From the NCBI GenBank assembly GCA_041859375.1, contig JBHEKP010000072.1, positions 1-15,877 on the forward strand: a stretch of 15,877 nucleotides of DNA, written 5' to 3'. Below the pieces are notes generated by a model. That model made no database searches. It was not told where the DNA came from and saw only the letters and a list, made by a program, of their open reading frames with translations. The position numbers and the translations under genes are program-made. Below, piece after piece: positions 6,475-13,415 of the stretch (position 1 is the first letter of the stretch; each line of letters starts with the position of its first letter). The stretch comes from JBHEKP01 sp041859375. GTDB lineage: Bacteria > Hydrogenedentota > Hydrogenedentia > Hydrogenedentales > CAITNO01.

Positions 6475-7659
6475 TCAGAGGCCCGACTTCAGGACCATGT
6501 CGGTGACCGGTCCGCGCGACTTAGCGCCGCGCAGCACCAGGTGGCCGTAGTTGTCGAAGCCCTTCATCATGCGCACAATCCAGTTCAGCGCGTTGTTTGA
6601 CTCGTTCAGGTAGGGGTTGTCCACCTGCCGCGTGTCGCCCAGGCAGAAGCAGCGCGTGTTCTCGCCCATGCGCGTGAGCAGCGCCCGGATTTCCATGCGG
6701 GAGAGGTTCTGCGTTTCGTCAATGATGACCACCGCGTCCTCGATGTTCATGCCCCGGATGAACGCGAGCGGGAGAATCTCGAACTTTTCCGTGTTGAAGG
6801 CCGCCCCGGCCTCGCCCTCCTTCTCAAAGATGCGCGCCGCCGGGCGGAGCTGGTGCAGCTTCATCACCAGCGCGCGCAGGTAGCGCATGTACGGCTCCAT
6901 CTTTTCGTCCACGTCGCCGGGCAGGTAGCCCATTTTTGAGCCGATTTCCACCATTGGCTTGACGATGTAAATCTTGTCGTGCAGCTTCCGCTGGAGCACC
7001 AGGAAGAAGGCCGCCGCCAGCGCCAGGAAGGTCTTTCCGTAGCCCGCCTCGCTCTGGAGCGTGACCAGGTCCAGCCGCTCGTCGAGGAGCAGCTCGAAGG
7101 CGAGGTTCTGGTACACCATGCGCGGCTTCACCTTCCACACCTCGTGGGTGTACTCCACCGCCTTGTCGCCGTCCGGCCGGTGGTAGACCGGCCTGCCCTC
7201 CACCCATTCGAAACTGTTGCTGACCCGCTCCTCGCCCGGCTCGGTGAAGCCGGTGTAAAGCTGCGAGTCGGACTGGTAGGGGTGGGAGCTCTTGTACTCC
7301 TCGCTGTCGATGCCGCTGATGCGGGCGATAAGCTGGAGGATGCGGTCGTTGGTCACCAGGATGGGCGGCTGATCGGCGCAGCCCTCGCGGATTTCGCGGA
7401 GGATGACCATGTCCATGTTGTCCGCGTGGTCCCCGTCGCCGGGGCGGCGCAGAATTTTCACCCAGTCCAGGTTCCGCTGGATCGACTCCACCGCCGCGGC
7501 CACCAGGTGCTGCACCCGGGGCTCCTTCTTGAGCCGGTCCAGCTCCAGAATCACATGGAAGGGGATGCCCACGTTGTTCTGCTCGCCGTTGCGGAGCACC
7601 TCGATGCAGTTGGGATCCTCAAGCAGCGCGTTGGTGTCCAGAACGTAGTTTTTCTTCAT
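6475..7659 (-). CDS. PhoH-family ATPase with N-terminal PIN domain (PhoH2-type)
   Basis: The 394-residue protein joins a PIN nuclease domain to a PhoH ATPase, as in the PhoH2/YlaK group, which has RNA helicase and RNase activity in mycobacteria. The PIN part (about 1-140) has YVLDTNALLEDP (Asp8), a Glu in ILELDRLKKE (Glu39) and LVTNDRILQL (Asp105), the expected acidic residues. The PhoH part has Walker A as SEAGYGKT (203-210), the region EIGSKMGYLPGDVDEKMEPY (238-257) and Walker B AVVIIDETQN (309-318). The usual first Gly of Walker A is Ser203. The start at 7659 is set by GGAGGGAAGG just before it; the longer frame to 7698 reads through the leader. It is separated from the upstream sialidase gene by a terminator, so it probably has its own promoter within 7660-7864. 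Confidence 0.94.
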   Translation of the reverse strand: MKKNYVLDTNALLEDPNCIEVLRNGEQNNVGIPFHVILELDRLKKEPRVQHLVAAAVESIQRNLDWVKILRRPGDGDHADNMDMVILREIREGCADQPPILVTNDRILQLIARISGIDSEEYKSSHPYQSDSQLYTGFTEPGEERVSNSFEWVEGRPVYHRPDGDKAVEYTHEVWKVKPRMVYQNLAFELLLDERLDLVTLQSEAGYGKTFLALAAAFFLVLQRKLHDKIYIVKPMVEIGSKMGYLPGDVDEKMEPYMRYLRALVMKLHQLRPAARIFEKEGEAGAAFNTEKFEILPLAFIRGMNIEDAVVIIDETQNLSRMEIRALLTRMGENTRCFCLGDTRQVDNPYLNESNNALNWIVRMMKGFDNYGHLVLRGAKSRGPVTDMVLKSGL

Positions 7660-7670
7660 GCCTTCCCTCC

Positions 7671-7687
7671 GCGCGGCCGGGCCGCGC
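7671..7687 (-). promoter_or_regulatory. Hairpin directly before the phoH ribosome binding site
   Basis: GCGCGG (7671-7676) and CCGCGC (7682-7687) enclose a 5-base loop. On the transcript the stem ends where the Shine-Dalgarno GGAGGG begins, so it could affect initiation. No T run follows. Confidence 0.4.
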
Positions 7688-7708
7688 GCGTCCGACACAA
7701 GCCCCTGG

Positions 7709-7746
7709 AAAAACGGACACGGCCCGGACGCGGTGTCCGGGCCGTG
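7709..7746 (-). terminator. Terminator downstream of the sialidase-like gene
   Basis: CACGGCCCGGAC (7718-7729) and GTCCGGGCCGTG (7735-7746) form a 12-bp stem around a 5-base loop. On the minus strand it is followed by TCCG and a run of five T (7713-7709). It lies 119 bases past the sialidase stop. The remaining bases (7747-7864) hold further GC-rich stems, including GCCGCCCC/GGGGCGGC, without T runs. Confidence 0.75.
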
Positions 7747-7864
7747 GATGGCTGCGATGGGAACGGAGGGGCGCCCGCCCCGTGCCGCCCCGTGCGGCGG
7801 GGCGGCGTCCCGGGGCCTGAAGGCCCGGAAACGGCTTGGAAACTGCTGTCGTCAACCGGCGCCC

Positions 7865-8956
7865 CTACTCCTTGTTGAACCGGGTGATGGCATCTTCCTC
7901 AAAAACGGCGCGCATGATGGTGGTGCGCCCGTTGGTGGTGTAGATCAGGTGGATTTTTCCGTCGCGCGACTGGATGGCGTAGGGGTAGGCGTAGTCGTTG
8001 TCGCCCCCCGCCAGCACGCGCTTGTGCGGCCACGTTTTCCCGCCGTCGGTGCTCACCGCCGCCGCCAGCGGTGTGCGGTCGGACATGTTGTCGTTGTAGA
8101 CCAGCAGCAGGTGGCCGTTCTTCAGCTTGATGCACTCCACCGCGGCGTTGGGGTTCGGGAATTCCGTGGGCACCGCGTCCGACCAGGTGTTGCCGCCGTC
8201 GTGCGACTCGGCGCGCAGCGTCCATCCGTCCGTTGTGGGCCCGTAGTCGCCGCCCCGGCGCAGGTAGCAGATGACCTCCTTTTCGGAAATCTGCACCGGC
8301 TGCGCCTGGAGGTTGCCCTGCGGGGAATGAATGTGGTTCGTCTCGCGCCAGACCCCCGTGGAGGGCGTGTAAATCATGAAATAACTGGACGTTTCCGCGT
8401 CCGTCTTTTCCCGGTCGCTTCCCTTTTCCAGGTAGAGCGGCAGCAGGTAGTCCCCGTTCATCAGCACAATCGGCTGGCCCCGCACCATCGTGCCCTCCTC
8501 GTAGGTGAGCATGAACGAGTCCGACCAGGTTTCCGCGCCGTCCTTTGAGATTTTCACCTTCACCCGCGAATTGGACCAGGTGTCGCCCTTGCGGTTGTTG
8601 TAAAACAGCCACACCAGCCCGTCGGGCGCCTGCCACACCACCGGGTTGCCCTCGCCCTCAAAGGGGGTGTCGGCTATCACCGCCGGGGGGGACCATTGGG
8701 TTTCCCCTGTCTTCAGGCGCGAACCGTACACCGCCGTGCCGTTGTCGTACTCGTTCGCGCCGCCGAAATAGGAGATGTACAGGTCGCCGTTGGCCAACTC
8801 GGCGATGGAGGCGGGGTGCTTGTACGGGGCGGGATGCTCGCCGCCGAACTCCCGGTGAATCTCGATGTTGGTGGGAAAGTCGGGAAGCACCAGTTGCGCG
8901 CCCGACCAGCCCCCCCACAAAACCGCCAGAACCGGAAAAACCAAACCGCGGCGCAT
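7865..8956 (-). CDS. Secreted sialidase-family (BNR/Asp-box) glycoside hydrolase-like protein
   Basis: The 363-residue precursor starts with a signal peptide (MRRGLVFPVLAVLWGGWSGA, 1-20), so the mature protein is exported. Three Asp-box motifs are visible: SKDGAETW (137-144), SHDGGNTW (251-258) and STDGGKTW (302-309). They mark a six-bladed beta-propeller of the BNR_2 sialidase/neuraminidase superfamily. The C-terminal YAYPYAIQSRDGKIHLIYT (322-340) is typical of the last blade. Classical sialidases release terminal sialic acid with an Arg triad, Tyr and Glu; I cannot place the full triad from sequence, and environmental members of this family often act on other glycans or are uncharacterised, so true sialidase activity is not assured. 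The start at 8956 is fixed by AAAGGAGG seven bases upstream. No other glycan genes adjoin it. Confidence 0.88.
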   Translation of the reverse strand: MRRGLVFPVLAVLWGGWSGAQLVLPDFPTNIEIHREFGGEHPAPYKHPASIAELANGDLYISYFGGANEYDNGTAVYGSRLKTGETQWSPPAVIADTPFEGEGNPVVWQAPDGLVWLFYNNRKGDTWSNSRVKVKISKDGAETWSDSFMLTYEEGTMVRGQPIVLMNGDYLLPLYLEKGSDREKTDAETSSYFMIYTPSTGVWRETNHIHSPQGNLQAQPVQISEKEVICYLRRGGDYGPTTDGWTLRAESHDGGNTWSDAVPTEFPNPNAAVECIKLKNGHLLLVYNDNMSDRTPLAAAVSTDGGKTWPHKRVLAGGDNDYAYPYAIQSRDGKIHLIYTTNGRTTIMRAVFEEDAITRFNKE

Positions 8957-8972
8957 CACGCCTCCTTTCGCT

Positions 8973-8989
8973 TTCCGGCGCGGCCGGAA
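8973..8989 (-). promoter_or_regulatory. Inverted repeat before the sialidase ribosome binding site
   Basis: TTCCGGC (8973-8979) and GCCGGAA (8983-8989) flank the 3-base loop GCG. The stem ends within about 10 bases of the Shine-Dalgarno sequence. It may be an RNA hairpin or a DNA operator; neither is shown. Confidence 0.4.
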
Positions 8990-9008
8990 GCCGCCGCGCC
9001 CTTCCCAT

Positions 9009-9037
9009 ACCTTAACGCAAGCGCCGCCGCGAATCAA
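9009..9037 (-). promoter_or_regulatory. Possible promoter of the sialidase-like gene
   Basis: On the minus strand TTGATT (9037-9032) and TAAGGT (9014-9009) are spaced by 17 bases. The -35 is fair, the -10 poor (three of six). Confidence 0.3.
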
Positions 9038-9116
9038 TCCCGCGCCTCCGCCCGCGGCGGCCATGCGCGGAGGCCGAACTTTTCACCGGAAAAACACGCG
9101 CCCGCCCCGCCGGGGA

Positions 9117-9125
9117 TGGTATGAT
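9117..9125 (+). promoter_or_regulatory. Extended -10 promoter of the small basic protein gene
   Basis: TGG-TATGAT forms an extended -10 element with a TATGAT matching five of six. No good -35 exists in the GC-rich sequence upstream. Transcription would start near 9132, about 40 bases before the TTG start codon. Confidence 0.5.
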
Positions 9126-9170
9126 TACCCCATAAAACCGAATGAACGCACCGCGAAAGGGGCACACACC

Positions 9171-9380
9171 TTGGCCCGGCCAAATTATGGTTTTGAGAAG
9201 CGCCAGAAGGAACTGGCGAAGCAGAAGAAAAAAGAGGAAAAGCGGCTGAAAAAGCTGGCGCGCTCGTCCGCGTCCGGGGATGAGCCCCCGGAGACGGACG
9301 AGGCCGCGGAAGGCGTTGAGGCCGGGACGGACACCGCGGGGGGTGACCCCGGCGGGGAGGCGGAGGAGGGTTCCGCCTGA
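9171..9380 (+). CDS. Small Lys-rich conserved hypothetical protein with TTG start
   Basis: The 69-residue protein reads MARPNYGFEKRQKELAKQKK, then KEEKRLKKLARSS and an acidic, Gly-rich tail ending EAEEGSA. The N-terminal ARPNYGFEKRQKELAKQKKKEEKR block resembles short proteins of unknown function found in many bacterial phyla, including proteobacteria. The start is TTG at 9171: AAAGG lies about 10 bases upstream, the conserved block begins at once after it, and the nearest in-frame ATG would add a non-conserved region through the promoter. The N-terminal half should form one charged helix; the second half is Glu/Gly/Asp-rich and likely disordered. There is no signal peptide or membrane segment, so it is cytoplasmic. 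A nucleic-acid role would fit the charge but is only a guess. A stem-loop follows at 9407. Confidence 0.82.
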   Translation: MARPNYGFEKRQKELAKQKKKEEKRLKKLARSSASGDEPPETDEAAEGVEAGTDTAGGDPGGEAEEGSA

Positions 9381-9406
9381 CGGCGCTTCCCCGCGCCGCC
9401 AAACAG

Positions 9407-9434
9407 CAAGGGCGGCCCCGAGGGGCCGCCCTTG
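9407..9434. terminator. Stem-loop between convergent genes, probable weak bidirectional terminator
   Basis: CAAGGGCGGCCCC (9407-9419) and GGGGCCGCCCTTG (9422-9434) are perfectly complementary around a GA centre. The T run is absent on the plus strand and weak on the minus strand (TTGCTGTTTGG). Its place between two convergent stop codons is the main reason to call it a terminator. Confidence 0.6.
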
Positions 9435-9455
9435 TGAGAACCGTGCGCGCCGGAA

Positions 9456-10706
9456 TCAGGACTTCGCCGCATCCCGGTGTTTGGGCGTTTTCAGGAGGAA
9501 GGTGCCGCAGGCGGCCATAATCAGCAGGACGATGGAGCCGTAGTAGGCAATCGCGAAGGTCTTGTAGGCGTCGTAGGCCATGCCGGCGGCGTAGGCGAGC
9601 ACAAAGCCGCCGCAGCCCCAGGAGGTGAACACGAGGCCGTAATTGACCCCGAAGTTCTTGAGGCCGTAAAAGTCCTTGGTGATGCTGGGGAAGATGGCGA
9701 GGTTTGCGCCGTAGTTGGCGCCGATCAAAGCGGACAGCACACAAAGCACGTACTTGTTGGCAAGGGCCGACCCCGTGTCCGCGCGGGACAGCAGGAAGAT
9801 CAGCACGGCCTGGGCCATGAACGCGATGAGGAGGGTCTGCCTGCGGCCGATCTTGTCGGAAACCATGCCGGCGACGATGCGTCCTGCGCCGTTGCCCACG
9901 GCCAGCGCGGCCACAAGCAGGAAGCCCAGGTCAAGGCCGGCCTGAATCTTGGCGATGGAGGCCAGCTTGCCGATGACCATCAGCCCCGCGCCCGCGCCGC
10001 AGGCATACATGAACCAGAGCAAATAAAACTGCGGCGTGCGCATCACGTCGCCCGGCGCGTAGTCGTCCGCGGGGGGGGCCGCAGCGGCACCGGCCGCCGC
10101 CTTCGCGTTCGGGTTGTACCCCGCGGGCGGGGCCTTCAGCAGCTGGGACAGCAGGGTGACCACCACCAGGAAGGCGCCGCCGAGCACCAGCATGGTCTTG
10201 CTGACGCCGAGGTTTTCCGGTTTGGTGAGGTACTGGGTCAGCGGGGCGATGTAGACGGAGGCGAGGCCGAAGCCGCTCACCACGAGGCCCGCGATGAGCC
10301 CCACCTTCTCCTTGGGGAACCATTTCACGGCGGGCGGCGTGGCGGAGGCGTAGCCGAAGCCGATGCCGGTGCCTGCCAGGACGCCGAAACCAAGGACGAA
10401 CATGAGCAGCCCCGTCGAGGTGCTGGCGAGAATCATGCCCAGCCCGACGAGCACGCCGCCGATGCTGGCCACGAACCGGGGGCCGATTTTGTCCTGAAGC
10501 CGTCCGGCGGGGACCATCATCAGCGAGAACACAAGACAGGCCACCGAATACGGAAGAGACTTTTGCGCCTCGGTCCACCCCCAGTCGGCGGGGATGGCCT
10601 TGCTGATCACGCTCCACGAGTACAGGATGCCGAGGGCCAGGTTGATGCCGATGGCGGCGAGGGTCACCGTCCAGCCGTGGTTTTTCACTTCGCCTGGGTT
10701 GTCCAT
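9456..10706 (-). CDS. OFA-family MFS transporter (oxalate/formate antiporter-like)
   Basis: The 416-residue protein has the 12-segment pattern of the major facilitator superfamily. The N-terminal half shows NHGWTVTLAAIGINLALGILYSW and the loop GRLQDKIGPR between helices 2 and 3, the MFS motif; the C-terminal half repeats it as VSDKIGRRQT. The central cytoplasmic loop is Ala/Pro-rich (about 190-210). WKWFPKEK-like residues (KWFPKEKVGLIAGLVVSGFG) and NYGLVFTSWGCGG are characteristic of the OFA (oxalate/formate:H+/antiport) branch. OFA proteins carry small mono- and dicarboxylates; placement just downstream of acs suggests acetate, lactate or a similar acid, but the substrate is inferred. The start at 10706 has AAGGAG nine bases upstream. 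The acs stop is 123 bases upstream, with a GC-rich hairpin between, so read-through from acs may be partial. Confidence 0.92.
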   Translation of the reverse strand: MDNPGEVKNHGWTVTLAAIGINLALGILYSWSVISKAIPADWGWTEAQKSLPYSVACLVFSLMMVPAGRLQDKIGPRFVASIGGVLVGLGMILASTSTGLLMFVLGFGVLAGTGIGFGYASATPPAVKWFPKEKVGLIAGLVVSGFGLASVYIAPLTQYLTKPENLGVSKTMLVLGGAFLVVVTLLSQLLKAPPAGYNPNAKAAAGAAAAPPADDYAPGDVMRTPQFYLLWFMYACGAGAGLMVIGKLASIAKIQAGLDLGFLLVAALAVGNGAGRIVAGMVSDKIGRRQTLLIAFMAQAVLIFLLSRADTGSALANKYVLCVLSALIGANYGANLAIFPSITKDFYGLKNFGVNYGLVFTSWGCGGFVLAYAAGMAYDAYKTFAIAYYGSIVLLIMAACGTFLLKTPKHRDAAKS

Positions 10707-10727
10707 TTTCAGGTCTCCTTGGTGGGT

Positions 10728-10744
10728 CGCCCCGTTTCGGGGCG
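10728..10744 (-). promoter_or_regulatory. Hairpin before the MFS ribosome binding site
   Basis: CGCCCCG (10728-10734) and CGGGGCG (10738-10744) form a 7-bp stem with a TTT (AAA on the transcript) loop. It lies about 10 bases before AAGGAG. Confidence 0.4.
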
Positions 10745-10766
10745 TCCGGGGGTGCTTTTGAGACAA

Positions 10767-10807
10767 AGCCGCGCGCGCCGGCTTCCGGGCGATCGGCGCG
10801 CGCGGCT
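10767..10807 (-). terminator. GC-rich stem-loop between acs and the MFS gene, possible attenuator
   Basis: AGCCGCGCGCGCC (10767-10779) pairs with GGCGCGCGCGGCT (10795-10807), a 13-bp stem with a 15-base loop. On the minus strand it is followed by TTGTCTC, a poor T tract. It could lower expression of the downstream transporter gene or protect the acs mRNA end. Confidence 0.45.
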
Positions 10808-10829
10808 GTTCATGCTGCGGTGTCCTTCC

Positions 10830-12830
10830 TTATTTTTTCACGAGGCGGTCGTGCTCGGCCACCAGCGACTCCACCACGTGCGGGTCGGCCAGCGTGGTCG
10901 TGTCGCCGATCTGGTCGGTGGCGTTCTCGGCGATCTTGCGCAGGATGCGGCGCATGATCTTGCCGGAGCGGGTCTTGGGCAGCGCCGGGGCGAACTGGAT
11001 CACGTCCGGCGCGGCGATGGGGCCGATTTCCTTGCGCACATGGCCGACCAGCTCCTTGCGAAGCTCCTCGCTCTCCTCGACGCCCTGGACCAGGGTCACA
11101 TAGGCGTACAGGGCCTGGCCCTTGATCTCGTGGGGCATCGGGGCCACGGCGGCCTCGGCCACCTTCGGGTGGCTCACCAGCGCGCTCTCCACCTCGGCGG
11201 TGCCGATGCGGTGGCCGGACACGTTGACCACGTCGTCAATGCGGCCCATCAGCCAGTAGTCGCCGTCGTCGTCCTTGCGGCAGCCGTCGCCGGTGAAGTA
11301 CATGTCCTTGTACATCGTGAAGTAGGTGTCCACGAAGCGGGCGTGGTCGCCCCACATGGTGCGCATCATGCCCGGCCAGGGCTTGCGGATGCAGAGCTTG
11401 CCGCCCTCGTTCACGCCCACCTCGCTGGAGTCGTCGCGCAGGATGACCGGGTCCACGCCGAAGAAGGGCCGGCTGGCGCTGCCGGGCTTGGTGGTCATGC
11501 AGGGGAGCGGCGTGATCATGAAGCCGCCCGTCTCGGTCTGCCACCACGTGTCCATGATCGGGCAGTTGCCCTTGCCGACCACGTTGTAGTACCACATCCA
11601 CGCCTCGGGGTTGATGGGCTCGCCCACGGAGCCGAGGATGCGCAGCGAGGAGAGGTCGTACTTGTTGACCCAGTCGTCGCCCTTCTGGATGAGGGAGCGG
11701 ATCGCCGTGGGCGCCGTGTAGAACTGGGTGCACTTGAACTTCTCGACCACCTGCCAGAAGCGGCCGGCGTCGGGGTAGGTGGGCACGCCCTCGAACATGA
11801 GCGAGGTGGCGCCGTTCGCCAGCGGCCCGTAGACGATGTAGGAGTGGCCCGTGACCCAGCCGATGTCGGCCGTGCACCAGTAGATGTCGTCCTCGCGGAG
11901 GTCGAACACGTACTTGTGGGTCAGCGAGGTGTGCAGCAGGTAGCCGCCCGTCGTGTGCACCACGCCCTTGGGCTTGCCGGTGGAGCCGGAGGTGTACAGG
12001 ATGAACAGCGGATCCTCGGCGTTCATGGACTCGCAGGGGCACTCGGCCGACGCGCCCGCCATGAGCTCGTCGTACCAGTGGTCGCGGCCGGCCGTCATGG
12101 CGCAGGGCTCGGCGTTGCGCTTGACCACGATGCAGTTCTCGATGCTGGCGCAGTCCGGCTTCGCCATCGCCGCGTCGGCGATGTCCTTCAGCTTGATGCC
12201 CTTGCCCGCGCGCAGCGAAACGTTCGACGTGACCAGCAGCTTGCAGGAGGCGTCGCCCACGCGCGAGGCGATGGCGTCGGCGCTGAAGCCGCCGAACACG
12301 ATGGAGTGGATCGCGCCGATGCGCGTGCACGCCAGCATGACCACCGGAAGCTCGATGATCATCGGCAGGTAGATGCACACCCGGTCGCCGCGCTTCACGC
12401 CCAGCTGGCGCAGCACGTTGGCGAACTTGCAGACCTGCCCGTGCAGCTCCTTGTAGGTGATCTTGATCACGTCCTCGTCGGGCTCGCCCTGCCAGATCAG
12501 GGCCACCTTGTTCTCGCGGGGCGTGCCGATGTGGCGGTCAAGGCAGTTGTACGACACGTTCAGCTCGCCGTCCTTGAACCAGGTGTGCTCGATGAGCTTC
12601 GCCGCCGTGTCCCACTTGTACTCCAGGGACTTGGTGGGCGCCTTGAACCAGTCAAGGGTCTTGGCCTGCTCCAGCCAGAAGGCGTCGGGATCGTTAATGG
12701 ACTGCTCCCACATCTTCTGGTATTGATCAAGCGACTTGATCTGCGCCTGCTCGGCAAGACCCGCCGGCGGCGCAAAAGAGCGGTTTTCCGTCATCAACGA
12801 GCTAATGGCCTTTTTCTCTTCGTTCCCCAT
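10830..12830 (-). CDS. acs: Acetyl-CoA synthetase (AMP-forming)
   Basis: The enzyme makes acetyl-CoA from acetate, ATP and CoA through acetyl-AMP. At 666 residues it matches the usual 640-670. Motifs are all present: ACS N-terminal block with YQKMWEQSINDPDAFWLEQ (37-55), phosphate loop YTSGSTGKPKG (279-289), the acetate-pocket block DTWWQTETGG (427-436), the hinge and ribose-binding region GRIDDVVNVSGHRIGT (529-544) and PKTRSGKIMRR (618-628) with Lys624 as the catalytic Lys that is acetylated in regulated Acs enzymes. The Trp pair in TWWQTETG fits a small acyl substrate such as acetate. Start at 12830 is chosen for AAAGGGA about 8 bases upstream; an internal Met at residue 13 is an alternative. 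The OFA-family transporter follows on the same strand, consistent with scavenging acetate or related acids. Confidence 0.97.
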   Translation of the reverse strand: MGNEEKKAISSLMTENRSFAPPAGLAEQAQIKSLDQYQKMWEQSINDPDAFWLEQAKTLDWFKAPTKSLEYKWDTAAKLIEHTWFKDGELNVSYNCLDRHIGTPRENKVALIWQGEPDEDVIKITYKELHGQVCKFANVLRQLGVKRGDRVCIYLPMIIELPVVMLACTRIGAIHSIVFGGFSADAIASRVGDASCKLLVTSNVSLRAGKGIKLKDIADAAMAKPDCASIENCIVVKRNAEPCAMTAGRDHWYDELMAGASAECPCESMNAEDPLFILYTSGSTGKPKGVVHTTGGYLLHTSLTHKYVFDLREDDIYWCTADIGWVTGHSYIVYGPLANGATSLMFEGVPTYPDAGRFWQVVEKFKCTQFYTAPTAIRSLIQKGDDWVNKYDLSSLRILGSVGEPINPEAWMWYYNVVGKGNCPIMDTWWQTETGGFMITPLPCMTTKPGSASRPFFGVDPVILRDDSSEVGVNEGGKLCIRKPWPGMMRTMWGDHARFVDTYFTMYKDMYFTGDGCRKDDDGDYWLMGRIDDVVNVSGHRIGTAEVESALVSHPKVAEAAVAPMPHEIKGQALYAYVTLVQGVEESEELRKELVGHVRKEIGPIAAPDVIQFAPALPKTRSGKIMRRILRKIAENATDQIGDTTTLADPHVVESLVAEHDRLVKK

Positions 12831-12889
12831 GAGACTATCCCTTTCATGTTAAAACTGACCGGAACTCACAAAACAACCCACCGGGGTGT

Positions 12890-12895
12890 ATTGTA
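12890..12895 (-). promoter_or_regulatory. Possible acs -10 element
   Basis: The minus strand reads TACAAT here, five of six to consensus, about 60 bases before the acs start. No -35 is visible; many acs promoters depend on activators, which would fit but is not shown. Confidence 0.3.
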
Positions 12896-13386
12896 GATTG
12901 CACTGCGGCATTCGCGCCCGCCGTCCCGAACCCGTCCCGCCGCCCAAAAATTCAATTAATCCAAAGCACCGCCGCCCCTCCGGACGCTGCCGGACTCCCC
13001 GCCACACCGCCGGGGCAACCTTCCGGTTGCCGCTCCGGCCCCCCGCCACCGGGAACAGGTTCAAGGCAATTGGCGCTTATTTTAGACAACTCTTTAGCAT
13101 TTTTCAACATCAACGCCAAAATGGATCCGGACTTTGCCCTTATTCGCTATTTTTTGCACGGCTGGTTTGCCCCTGGCGTGAACGAGGGGTCCAGTCTCCC
13201 GCACAAGGGGGTTGCGCAGATTCATCAGTGAAAATGTCCCATTATCCCTTGTTTGCGGGGTATTCGGAATGATTTTGATTATCGGTGTCAGGAGGGGGAG
13301 GTTTTGCGCGGGTTTGCCCGCAGGATCGGCCAGGGCTTGCATCGGGAACAGGCTATTGCCCACAATACGGCGCTTTGGGGAGGGGG

Positions 13387-13392
13387 TATAAT
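13387..13392 (+). promoter_or_regulatory. gpsA -10 element
   Basis: A perfect TATAAT lies 23 bases before the gpsA start codon and is preceded by a G-rich stretch. No recognisable -35 occurs at 16-18 bases. The leader would be very short, about 17 bases, consistent with the weak GGGAAA ribosome binding site. Confidence 0.5.
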
Positions 13393-13415
13393 TACTGTCG
13401 GGAAACATTGAACCC

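Larger units (their letters stand above)
12831..13415. other. Divergent intergenic region between acs and gpsA, 585 bp
   Basis: No gene is supported. The acs side is GC-rich and holds a small hairpin, GGCAACC-TTCC-GGTTGCC at 13014-13031. From about 13065 to 13290 the base composition drops and the sequence carries runs of A and T unlike the rest of the intergenic space. The gpsA side contains GCGGG-TTTG-CCCGC near 13307-13321 and TATAAT at 13387. Open frames on both strands cross the region but none has a ribosome binding site with a credible product. Confidence 0.55.

Noticed and set aside
9477..12896. A 1139-codon open frame on the plus strand opposite the MFS gene and acs
   Set aside because: It is again in register with both sense genes and has the same explanation. 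It also runs through the intergenic hairpins and has no ribosome site or domain.
12886..13272. A 128-codon plus-strand open frame in the acs-gpsA gap
   Set aside because: There is no ribosome binding site, a Pro/Arg-rich product typical of random GC-rich reading, and no domain.
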